In this document: in pieces, positions 13,666 to 23,629 of the stretch
Position numbering within the stretch: the stretch's first letter is position 1
Layout of the letters: every line of letters begins with the position of its first letter
Assembly (NCBI GenBank): GCA_029378245.1
Contig: JARKIF010000015.1
Coordinates: 62,001-126,000, forward strand
Reading direction: 5' to 3'
Length of the DNA: 64,000 nucleotides
Origin: Roridomyces roridus
Lineage: Eukaryota > Basidiomycota > Agaricomycetes > Agaricales > Mycenaceae
Notes under the pieces: model-generated
The model's input: the letters and a program-made list of their open reading frames with translations, nothing else
What the model was told of the DNA's origin: nothing
The model's database searches: none
Position numbers and translations under genes: made by a program

Positions 13666-14607
13666 ATGGCACCAACCTCGGCGATGGGCGGTATCGGCAT
13701 CCCCAGCGACAACCGCGCTCCAGGCCGCGATGACGACCGTGACCGCGACCGTGATCGAGACCGTGACGACGACCGTCGCCGCGCACGGAGTCGCAGCCCT
13801 GGCAGGGGTGGAGGCAGAGATGGCGAGCGCGGGTGCGTTTGCTATATCTCTCATTCGTATATCCAAGCTGACTTGCAACGGCAGACAAAACCCCGGCAAC
13901 AACCTCCACGTCTCTGGGCTCTCGCACAAAGTCGAAACCCAAGATCTCGAGAGCGCATTTGCGAAAATCGGACGGGTGAGTTTGCTCTCCTTCCCGTTCT
14001 TCACTCTTACAGACCACACGCAGGTCCAAAAAGCTTCCGTCATGTACGACCCTCACACGCGCGAGTCCCGCGGTTTCGGATTCGTCACCATGGAGAGCGT
14101 TGAGGAGGCTGATGCGGCTACGACTGCTCTCAACGGGACGGAGATCATGGGTAAGGTAATCAAGGTCGAAAAGGTGCGTCTTGTTATAACATTCTTACTC
14201 TTACATCGCTGACGAAAGCATGTAGGCTCGCCGCGCACGCGGGAGGACGCCAACTCCGGGGAGGTACCACGGGCCGGCCAAGCGGGAGGGTGAGTCTATC
14301 CTTTCATGCATTCCATCCTGACGCTAACCACACGACAGGCGAACGTGAATACAATCCCCGGGCTCACGACTCGCGTTACTCGCGCGACGACCGGCGGGGA
14401 GGGGGAGGAGGAGGAGGTCGTGGACGGTATGACGATGGTCGTGGAGGTGGAGGGCGGGACGATTACCGTGGAGGAGGAGGAGGACGGGATTACGACCGTG
14501 GTGGACGGCGGGAGGAGTATAGTCGTGATGATGGTGATGCGAGGGACGGTAGAGGGGGTGGAGCTGCCAGGGGTGGTAGTTATGAGGATCGGGAGAGGCG
14601 GTATTGA
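13666..14607 (+). CDS. Transformer-2-like SR splicing factor (RRM)
   Basis: Five exons (13666-13832, 13885-13975, 14024-14173, 14226-14289, 14339-14607) give 246 residues. The protein starts with an Arg/Asp-Arg/Ser-rich stretch, then a single RRM with NNLHVSGLSHKV (RNP2 region) and RGFGFVTM (RNP1). The RRM is followed by ARRARGRTPTPGRYHG, the linker diagnostic of the Tra2 family. The C-terminus is a long Gly/Arg/Asp/Tyr-rich low-complexity tail. Tra2 proteins bind exonic enhancers and regulate splice-site choice in the nucleus. The identification rests on the RRM plus the TPTPGRY linker and is strong; the RNA targets are unknown. Confidence 0.93.
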
Positions 14608-15008
14608 GGTTTGAGGGGTGAAGCTACTGTAAAAAGTTGGGCGATGGATGGTCTGTGTATTTTAAACTACTGTTCCCGGTTTGCCTCGTGTCTTTGTTCT
14701 TTCTTGAATTATGTTGACCGTTGACAACAGTTCTGTACTGAAAGTTAAACTTGTGGAACCCAAAGTCTACTTCGACACATCGCCCGGCTGGTTGTTGCTG
14801 CCACGCGCCGACGGCAGAAGCTTCACAGGCCAAGGTATGTAACCGTGTCCGTCTCGTTTGTAATCGACTCATTGTCCTTTGTACAGTTGAGAAAATTCCG
14901 TTGGAAACCTGTCTTTGTTATCCAAGTGGCCCAAGGGCTTGTTTTCGATACTTGGTCGTGACTTCCGAGCATATAGACATGGTTTACAAGGACGGGCATG
15001 TAAGGAAG

Positions 15009-15040
15009 TTAGCCTCCGTTAGCCTCCGTTAGCCTCCGTT
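15009..15040. repeat. 10-bp tandem repeat, three copies
   Basis: Three exact head-to-tail copies of TTAGCCTCCG, plus two further bases of the next unit. Confidence 0.95.
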
Positions 15041-15197
15041 GCCAAATGAAACCGGTCTGAAGTCAAGCCACCCTGGTACGTCAAGAATACTTAGTCTCTT
15101 CCGTGCTACAGTGGGATTTTATTCTTCTCGAGGAGCGTTATCTATTGAATTCTCCCGCAATTACTCTGAGTATAATAGCACCCGACCAGTATTGCAA

Positions 15198-15420
15198 GAC
15201 ACGGGCGATTGTGGTGCGTCGTGTACTTATCTCAGTCCTTGTTCCGGCGAGTGATTGCGTCTCCGCTCTCTAGTCTACATCTCTTCGGGGGCGTAACTAA
15301 GACCTCGAAGCTTACATCTACGTAGCGCGGTCTATGCCGGCGCACGCCAACGATTTGAAGTCGTGCCTCGCATTTCCTGGAATCGGGGCTTCTCTTCCTT
15401 CTTCTCCCTTTCAAGCGAAA
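15198..15420. repeat. Dispersed repeat, copy A
   Basis: By eye this segment aligns with 18749-18990. Shared blocks in the same order include GACACGGGCGATTG, TC(A/T)GTCCTTGTT, CTCTAGT(C/T)(T)ACATCTC, AAGCTTACAT and CGGTC(T/C)ATGCCGGCG. Between blocks the copies have diverged with small indels. No coding capacity is evident. It is probably an old transposon fragment or a SINE-like unit. Confidence 0.6.
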
Positions 15421-15578
15421 CGAGGGATTCTGAGCCAGACATGTAGACATTCTCCTCAGCATTTCAAGATGCACACGGACGCGTATTGAATTGAACGTGG
15501 CCCGAGGCAGATGCTAAATACGTTCACCGATCATCCCGTATCAACGTTTCCTTTCCCTCATCTCTGTCCGGTCCATCG

Positions 15579-17161
15579 TCAGATATATTCCAAGCGAGCC
15601 TTCTTGCTGGAGCCTGCACCGGATTCCTCCCGGCTTCGCTTGTTGAGCACCACTGTAAGAGCAAGGGAAATATTGTTGGCCCAAGAGAGTTTGAAGTTGC
15701 CTGGGAGGAAACCACTGTCGACGAGAAGGTTCCACCACTTTTCGTCACGAAAGATATGCTCCATGACCCAATCGCCCAACTTACTGCAAGCGGAGGCATC
15801 CCAATTCTCGGGCCGGCACCCCTCGGGATGTTTGAACATCCCATCGTCGGTGAGGAGCCCGTCGGTTGCCTTGGCTGGCCCGCAGAAAGGGGTTGTGTTC
15901 TGGGTTGAAAAGAGCTTGATGGTGTGGAGTTTCATTTTGGGATGAAGCTGCATGCAGTTTGAGACTCGGATTGGAAAGCAACCGAACGAACAAATGAACG
16001 CACCGAATCCCAGGACTCTTCCCCGGATTTCCCGGGGGTAGTGGCGTTGTGCTCTGCAAAGCGGATCATGGACTCCCGGAGCGACTCTTTGGGAAAGCGA
16101 CTGATTTGATCACTGGTCCTGGGTCTAGTGGTGCCGATGCTCTTTTGCACTGCCAAAAGTGCGCCTTCGGGGCCGAGGCAGACAATGGCGGTCTAGCATC
16201 AATTAGAGAAGCAATGACAACGGGAAATATCTAGGCATACCATGTAATAGAGGGAACGAAGAATCTCGGTGAGAGCCAGGAATGATGAACCCTGCTGGAC
16301 AGCACGTGGGAGCGCGTAGAACCGCGCGGCACCTGGCAGTACAAGCTGCCACGCAGGAGCGAAATGCGCGGTGAGCTTGGTGAGGGCGGTCGCTGCCGCC
16401 GGGGTGCCTTGACCCCTCGCAAAAGCGAGGAAGTCCTTATGCACAAATATCGCCTCCCTGCAGGTGCGCCTGAGGTAGAAGATAACATCCGACGTGGATC
16501 TACCATCCGGGAGGATAAGGATCGGGTTAACCAACATGTCGAGGACAGAGGGCAGTACATCCTCGCAACCCCAGGTCACCTCCGTGAGTGAGCCCAGGAA
16601 GGTGTTGAGCCTACAGCACTTAGTCTCTTATAAACAGACGCTATAACACATGTGTCTCATTCTTCGACGTGTTATATACAGCACTACAGTTACTACAAAT
16701 GCTCTGTATCTCTACATAGTGGACCCAGGGTTTGCTGATGCTTGTTTCCAGCCGACCACGAGTCCCTTCTCGAGGAAATCGAGCAGAGCCTTGGACGCGA
16801 CTGAGTGTGCAAACATCCGGGCGAACGCCCTCTGATACCCTTCGCCGACGCCCCTCCTGGGCATGAGCTCGAGGGCCCTTGCGGTGTGAAGGAAAGCCGC
16901 AAAGGGCTCCGTGGACACCTGGTGGCCATGGAGGGCGTCCAGGCCAAAGATCAGGGTGTTCAAAGGAGTGTCGTGGTTGACAATGTGATTTTGAACGATG
17001 TTGGCCATGGTGTCAAACTCTGGAGGCATGCATGAGCGGCCAGGCTGACTGAGAAGATTCAGAAGAACGGCAGAACATACAGGAGGGAAAGAGAATCTGA
17101 GAGCAATTGGAAATTTCAAAATTGCAAAGTGATTTCTGAGATAGTGGCGGTCAAGAGGCAA
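15579..17161 (-). CDS. Hypothetical multi-exon protein
   Basis: Four exons (17161-16725, 16610-16241, 16192-16004, 15947-15579) give a continuous 454-residue frame. The two downstream introns have good GT...AG borders. The first, of 114 bases, uses a weaker GTCCAC donor and is less certain. The protein is largely helical-looking, rich in Leu, Ala and Phe, with no signal peptide beyond a weakly hydrophobic N-terminus. It ends in a short basic stretch (NKRSREESGAGSSKKARLEY) that could act as a nuclear signal. I do not recognise a domain; the layout resembles Agaricomycete-specific proteins of unknown role. The strand and most exon calls are supported by frame conservation across introns only. 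Confidence 0.65.
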
Positions 17162-17737
17162 GAGTCAAGGAGGAGGATTTGATGGAATCAGCCCTTGTAT
17201 ATGGTTTGATCTGATCAATGATTTCCACTTTGGGTTAATCGGTCAACAGTGGACAAATAAGGGTGCCACCCATGTTTGTACAATGTTTGTTAGGCACTTC
17301 ACATGTCCAGGCTCGCCGCCATCACACCAGATATTTGCACCGCACAGATAAGATCACGACAAATGAATGGGGGCACGAGCGAAGGGAATGGTATTACTTA
17401 TGGGAGCGAGTCTAAATGTTTGTACTTGATTATGTAGTGAAAATCCAGTGATCCACAAACCATGCTTCGAACAGAGTTGCGTTCAAGTTGGTCAATCAGT
17501 ACTACTTATGTAGTACTTATCCCTTTGAACTTTCTCGCATGATCCCCCGCGAACTCAATGCTCATCAGGTGGTCTGTCCTGTGATCTGCTACATTCCTTT
17601 GATTGAGGACTCCGGAGAAGCTTGACTTTGGACTGCGTGGCAGATACTCCGCCGGCCCTGGGTAGACCAGTGTTTGGCCTATGTAGCAAATGATCTGGAC
17701 CCATCCAACTTGAAGCAGCTTCCTCATCATCTTCACG

Positions 17738-17935
17738 CTTGTTGGTCAAATGCCCCCATGCATTTGTCCATGCATTACCAATGATCATCACATCAATCGA
17801 TTCCTGGTCAATGTCCCCATGTGTTTGTCCATGCATTCCCAATGATCATCACAACAATCGATTCCTGGTAAATGCCCCCATGTGTTTGTCCACGCTTTCC
17901 AAGTGATGATCACTTCAATTCATTCCCAGCAGGCT
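17738..17935. repeat. 61-bp minisatellite, about three units
   Basis: Units start at 17758, 17819 and 17880, exactly 61 bases apart. Each has the pattern ATG(T/C)(G/A)TTTGTCCA(T/C)GC, then AATGATCATCAC, ATCGATTCCTGGT and AATG(C/T)CCCC. The first two units are near identical; the third is diverged and truncated. A partial unit end precedes 17758. Confidence 0.9.
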
Positions 17936-18748
17936 CTCCTCCTGTCTTCTCTTTTTGTGTACACCTCATATACATTTTCTCCTGTCCTGTAGCATCATCA
18001 TCTTGTCGTTGCGATGGAGAGAAAATGTCCTCTTTTGCCACATATTTGCACCCCGCATTTGTTTTTTCATGTTTTGCCAATCCCACATTCCTGGCCTCTC
18101 TTCTTATTCGGTCGGAGTCACTGTCTTCCTCACATTTTCAACTGGCAACTTCCAAGCCCCGTTTTGTGGTTCAAAAGTTTCAGTGTTTCACAAATCTAGT
18201 GATGTCTGATATGATCAATGTCAGTTTCTTTGCTGCGGTACTGAACGGGCTCATTGCGCTCTACTTACTTTCCGTGTCCACAAGTGTCAGCGGATTGAAG
18301 GGTCCGATCCATCAATCATCGACATCAGTCATCACTGACCGCTTACATAACAGCATCCCTCTTTCACCCGCACGATTGTCGTCCCACGTAGAAACTGGAG
18401 TTCCCGAGGGCGATTTCTTCATTTGCATTGTCACTGAGTACGTTATCTTTAACAACGTACTATGGACTCAACATCTGCCCGGGACTTGAGGCTGCGGCCG
18501 TCTTGCGACTCTCGCCGACTCTCAATGCTTGAGCCTTGCTCAATGCGCCAGGGGATGGTCCATCGCATTTCAAAGACTGCGATATTTGGACGACCCCACC
18601 TCACCCCGACGATTGCATCTGAATCCGCCGCCGCTTCTCACATATCCATCTCCCTAGTATTCGGCTAGCCTCGATCCGCCGATTATCCTACTCTGGTGGA
18701 GTATTTTACGTGTTTTGCTTGTCATGGAGAGAAGAAGACACGGGCTTG

Positions 18749-18990
18749 ACACGGGGGATTGTATAGAGGTGCGCATGCGTGTGGTATCTCTGTCCTTGTT
18801 TTAGCTTCTGATCCCTCCCTTCGGGCCTCTAGTTCACATCTCGTCACGAGCATTACTAGGAATTGGAGGTCAAAGCTTACATGGAGCGGTCCATGCCGGC
18901 GGATGCCCAGGATTCAGAATCGGACCTCGGATTCCCTGCGATCGGACTCATCGGAGCTCCTTGTTTATCTTCCCCCGTCTTCTCTCTCCG
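18749..18990. repeat. Dispersed repeat, copy B
   Basis: Partner of 15198-15420 in the same orientation. It shares GACACGGGGGATTG, CTCTGTCCTTGTT, CCTCTAGTTCACATCTCGTC, AAAGCTTACATGGAGC and GGTCCATGCCGGCGGATGCC with interspersed mismatches. Confidence 0.6.
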
Positions 18991-19314
18991 TCCAGTATCA
19001 CACGGTCTGTCGCCCGCATATTAGCGCAGCCTCTCGGCGCTGACAATTTCTTACCTGGCCCGCTCCGTCCGCCGGTAGAATCACGAGGCCCTTCACGAAC
19101 TCTGGCGCGACGATTTTATCTCAGTGTTCTCCGGGGCAACGTCAGCGTCAGCCGCAAATGGCCTCCCATCTCTCCGTGAATAGGCACGGCTCCCCGTTGT
19201 TACGCACGCGGCCCGGATTCCACTCGACGAACGTTCTCTCGTTCACGCACGATCTGTTTTACTCACTTTGCTCCCATCCACCCATATAGCAGCGATATCG
19301 CAGGGAATTTGCCT

Positions 19315-21865
19315 ATGCTCATGCTTCCCTTTCTTCTCTGGGTCGGGCAGCTCCTCCTTTTTGCCGTGGGGGTATCCACAGATGAGCTCCTCACTGCGCT
19401 GCAAAACACGGACGACTGTTCCTCTTGCCTGGATTTCCTCGCTACGCTAAAGACAGTCGCGTTGAGTGGAAATGATCCCTTTATCATTGCGTTCACGCAG
19501 CTCTGTATCCAGCTCGACGTGTGTTCCAGACTTCCTCCCTGACCCGCACTAATGAGCTTGAGCAGGTCGCAGACCCAGACGTATGCACAGGGCTCGTCGC
19601 CCGCGAAGGGCCTATCCTCGCACACGACCTCCGGTCAATAGGCACCACAGGACAAACAGCCCGGAGGTTGTGCGACGCCCTCATGGGTCAATGCGTCTCG
19701 AAGGCCGTCAACCCCTTCATCGTCCCACTGCCCAAATCCGCACCCACCCAACCCGATGTCCTCCGCTCGAAAGGCCGTCCACCTCTGCGTGTCGTGCATC
19801 TCAGTGACGTGCACATCGACCGAATGTATACCGTCGGAGCGGAGGCGAATTGTACCAAGCCGATCTGTTGTCGGGATTTCTCCACCCAGCGACCGACCGT
19901 TCCTGCCGGCCCTAACGGAAATGCCCAGTGTGATTCGCCTATATCGTTGGCTGATTCGATGTTGGCGGAGATTGAACGCATCGGGCCGGATTTCTCGATC
20001 TTCACGGGGGATGGTGCGTGCTGCGCAGTTGTGAATACTCGAGGGACTGATTTGGTTTTTGGATAGTGGTCGAACATGACACTTGGCTAGTCACTCGGCC
20101 GTGAGTGCCTCATTCCTTGCGCTGAGCGTGTAATATGTTCACGATCCGCAGAGAAGCTACAGATGCGCTCGTCTCCTTCAACGAAGAGATGGCCCGCGCG
20201 TTGAGCGCCCCTGTCTTTCCATCCCTCGGAAACCAGTACGTTGATATGCGCCTCGCCGCGGCCTACTGTGAATTCACATTCAAACTCGAGCGACTCGGCA
20301 CCGGACAACGCATTCGCTCGCACGACAAGTCACACTACCAACAATTCCAATTGGGTGTATGATACGGAGAGCATCGGGTGGGAGGTGAGGACTCCGCTTT
20401 CTACTCCACGGTTCTGCGAAGTTAGACTACGTCTTTTAGCGCTGGATCGGCCCAAACGCCGCTTCTCAAGTCAAGCACATATCTGGGAGTTATTCGGTCC
20501 AGGTTCCGGGACTCAAGTTACGCACTGTCGCTGTGAACACGCAAATGTGGTACAAGCAAAAGTCGGTGTTGAATCACCATCTCCCGCCATAGCACTAATC
20601 ATCTTCTCAGCTATTGGTTGTATGACAGCGATATACCTCAGTTTGTGCCTTCTCCCTTCTCAGCTCCGCGCTCACCGCTGCGTTAGACCAGATCCAAATG
20701 GTATACTGGCATTCATGGTGAAAGCGCTCCAAGCTGCTGAAGATGCAGGCGACCCTGTGTGGATTATCGGCCATATTCCACTCGGGAAGGAGGACACGCT
20801 CCCTGATCAGGTGAATCTTCACAGTATCGCCCGCCCAATCGAATATTGACTGGTGAGGTCGTTCAAGTCCAACTACTACGACCAGATTCTCCAGCGCTAC
20901 AAGAACACTATCACTGGGCAGTTTTTCGGACATAGCCACAAGGTGCGATACTCGGAGCTCGTTGTTCAACTAAATGCGACATTTTATGAGCAGGATCAAT
21001 TCGAGATCGCATACTCGAATTACAGCGAGCAGACTGCGGCGAATGCTGTCGGTCTTGGGTGGATTGTAGGCTCCTCTTGTCATCGATTCTTCATAGCAAA
21101 CTCATCCCACAGGCGCCGGCGTTGACGCCAACGAGTACGCTGACTCTGACGAAATCTCAGACAAGCTACTAACTCGCAGTGTCAGGTGGTAACCCAGCGT
21201 TCAAAGTGTATGATGTGGATCCGGACACATTCGAGGTTAGTAACCTGTTCGTCCACCCAGGGGATACTAAATGTTCGCGTATAGATTATGGATGCCAAGG
21301 TGTACTTCAGTGCGTTCGAGCGGAACCGCGGTTCCTCAGAATCTGGACCGTTGTTGATTGCTCAAATCAGCGAATATATCCGATCCCGAGTTCCAAATCG
21401 CCCGTACGTCCCTTGGTTAATAATCCCTCAGTTCCTGACCCCTGGGCAGCAACCTGGGAATTATACTACAGCGCGCGGGACACCTACGGGCCCCTCGTCG
21501 GTCTACCGCCCAGCGCGCCACTCTCCCCCGCATTTTGGCATAATCTCACCGAGGTCTTTGCGGTGAACGATACCGCATTCCAGCTGTTCAACACGTTCAT
21601 CACCCGAGGTGCCGATGTGGGTGCTTGTTCCGGTGCTTGTGTCAACTCGACGATCTGCGATATGCGAGCCTTTCGGTCGCAGGATAACTGCGTAGCATTC
21701 ATCTTTTCAGACATTACTCACTGGCTGATGTGCGATCACCAGGATACACCGGCGCAAGGGCTTGATTTGCGGAGACGGTCCAGCGTGAGGGCGACGGGCG
21801 TTTCCAAGGATTCGGCCGAGTGCGAAGGGTTCGGGTTGGCTAGTATTCTTTCAGGGGCCTTTTGA
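19315..21865 (+). CDS. Acid sphingomyelinase-like phosphodiesterase
   Basis: This is a secreted calcineurin-like metallophosphoesterase of the sphingomyelin phosphodiesterase family. Fourteen exons (19315-19518, 19566-20013, 20067-20100, 20152-20235, 20291-20384, 20440-20561, 20611-20640, 20687-20810, 20868-20942, 20994-21065, 21113-21134, 21180-21235, 21285-21309, 21432-21865) give 607 residues in frame. The signal peptide is MLMLPFLLWVGQLLLFAVG. A saposin-B-like Cys-rich segment comes first, then the metal-site motifs DVHID, FTGD, GNHD, GHIPLG and GHSH in the correct order. The C-terminal Cys-rich part (GACSGACVNSTICDMRAF) is typical of the family. Such enzymes cleave phosphocholine or related phosphodiester groups outside the cell or in vacuoles. 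The intron at 21310-21431 (122 bases) is the least certain; the other borders are good. Confidence 0.9.
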
Positions 21866-23205
21866 TGTGTTCGTTATTTTCCATGTAGCATTTGTTTACA
21901 AATGGGTAGGCGGAGAGTGAGTGGCTGGCTGGCTATGGATAGTGAGCTCCTCTGCGATTGAACGATGAGGGTGTGGTAGAGGAACGGTTCGACCCTTTGG
22001 GTGGAGCTTAGACGATTCAGAGCTCAGATTAATTATGTGCGGAGGGATCTTGCCATTCTTGCACGTGCCGTGCAGTCAGGATGAGCTGGGTAATCTGGGG
22101 GCCGGGAGCGCGCGAAAACTTGGAATATGATCCCCTCAACGTCGGGCGGGAGAGCTGGAGAAGACGTGGAGGATGGAAAGAATTCACTGTTGAGTCATCA
22201 TTTGATATGTGCAGATTACGAAGCAACCATCGCTGAATATCGAATGCATTGATCAAGAATGTTTGACCGGTGGTCTCAAGAATGACGCTCATCCTATCAT
22301 TCGGAACATCACCTGTGCATTTGAATGTACCTGCGAGATTCCATGCCCCGGGGCATCAGGGAGCATAAGGGGTTGTTTGTGGCTCATAATGTAATCATTT
22401 CCTGTCGGTCGTTGTTGAAATTGTGTAATTAAGCGTAACGAGTCTTGGGTGTCCGTGAAAAGAATATTGAAATGCTCCAGTCCGTCTACACTCTCCACCC
22501 CTGGACTACTGCGGGTGTGAGCGATTCTCACAGACCAGGTCCTCCCCCGCAATTTAATCCAGCCGCTCCCTTGCAAATTCTATTTTGCAGGGATGAATCA
22601 ATTGACTGCTATGGAGTTGCGGATGTTTCAGGTTCACAAGTGACGGCAGCCAGCGGACACCTGTCGCCGACATCTACGCGGTGTAGTTTTCAGTTGGTCT
22701 CGGCGCCAAAATTATATTGATTCAACGAGGAGGATCCGTCCCCAGATTGTAATCTGTACACGGGGAGATCACGGGAGAGCTGAGAAACTATGTGTTCAGT
22801 TCGCAAGCCCGCCACCGCTCCTTGCCACGTCGAATCCAACTATCCAACTACGATTCGGATGGCTCACCTCGAACAACACCCAGCTTGAATTGGGCGGGTT
22901 ATGGTAATTGCTGAGTCTTAATATTAGTGAACCCGCCCCAAACCCGCCGTGCGAAGCTGATGTCGGCCCCGTCGTGGCCGAGGAATGAAGCACGGACGTC
23001 GGACGGCATGCGTGTGAACCTGCAGGAGATGATGAAAATCAAGTGCCCGGGGCCAGATACTGGAAATTTCTGGCCCGTTTCATTTGCATTCATACCGAGA
23101 CAGTTCGCATGCCCGCATATGCCCTCACTCGCGTAATGGGCGCGCCGGGCAGGTAGGTATATAAGCAGTAAGATGGCTCAGCATATCTCATTCGAAATTC
23201 CAGCA
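21866..23205. other. Intergenic, no confident gene
   Basis: About 1.3 kb with only short frames. A TATA box for the next gene lies at its end. Confidence 0.6.
23157..23165 (+). promoter_or_regulatory. TATA box of the small Cys-rich secreted protein
   Basis: GTATATAAG lies about 45 bases before the ATG at 23206, which supports that small gene being real. Confidence 0.65.
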
Positions 23206-23629
23206 ATGTACGCCAAGTTCATCTCGAGTGTTGTCCTCCTTCTCGCTGTCATCAATGGTGCATTGGCTCTCATCGCCTGTGAGTGCCCAAAGACGACGTC
23301 CAAGCCCCAATGATGACTGACGGTTGTATAGGTGGTGACCCGCCGGCAAGTATCCAAAGGTTCAGACCAACCAACCAATCACTCAAATTTCCTTTACAGC
23401 TCCCTGCTTGCCCTAGCTTCGCGCCTTGCGTAAGTTTCCCTCCTACGATCGGACATCGCATCACTGACTCTTCTCCCAGCCCCCTTGCGCGAGCGACGAG
23501 TTCTGCTGCCAGACCCTGGGAAGCACGTGAGTCTTTCGGAGTGTTTCTGTACGGCTCCATCTCGACCTTCACTGACAACTCCACTTTAGGTGTGTTGTGA
23601 ATGGCGGATTCTGCCCCGTAATTGGTTAG
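23206..23629 (+). CDS. Small secreted cysteine-rich protein
   Basis: Five small exons (23206-23278, 23332-23359, 23417-23429, 23480-23526, 23590-23629) give a 66-residue protein. The signal peptide is MYAKFISSVVLLLAVINGALA. The mature part has the order C-(12)-C-PP-C-(5)-CC-(6)-C-(6)-C, with DEFCCQTLGSTCVVNGGFC as the core. This C...CC...C...C arrangement is knottin-like, but no family is assigned and no role is claimed; it could be a surface, signalling or defence peptide. The second intron uses a weak GTTCAG donor and exon 3 is only 13 bases. This exon set keeps the Cys-rich frame and a correct stop; other splicing is possible. Confidence 0.6.

Larger units (their letters stand above)
14608..15578. 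other. Intergenic with short repeats
   Basis: About 1 kb without genes. It holds a 10-bp tandem repeat at 15009-15040 and copy A of a diverged dispersed repeat near 15198-15420, both listed separately. Confidence 0.6.
17162..19314. other. Gene-poor stretch with repeats
   Basis: About 2.2 kb. It contains a 61-bp minisatellite (17738-17935) and copy B of the dispersed repeat (18749-18990). A 205-codon open frame at 17872-18489 overlaps the minisatellite and has no family resemblance, so it is not called. Confidence 0.6.

Noticed and set aside
17872..18489. 205-codon plus-strand open frame
   Set aside because: It overlaps the 61-bp minisatellite, has low-complexity Ser/Phe content and no domain.
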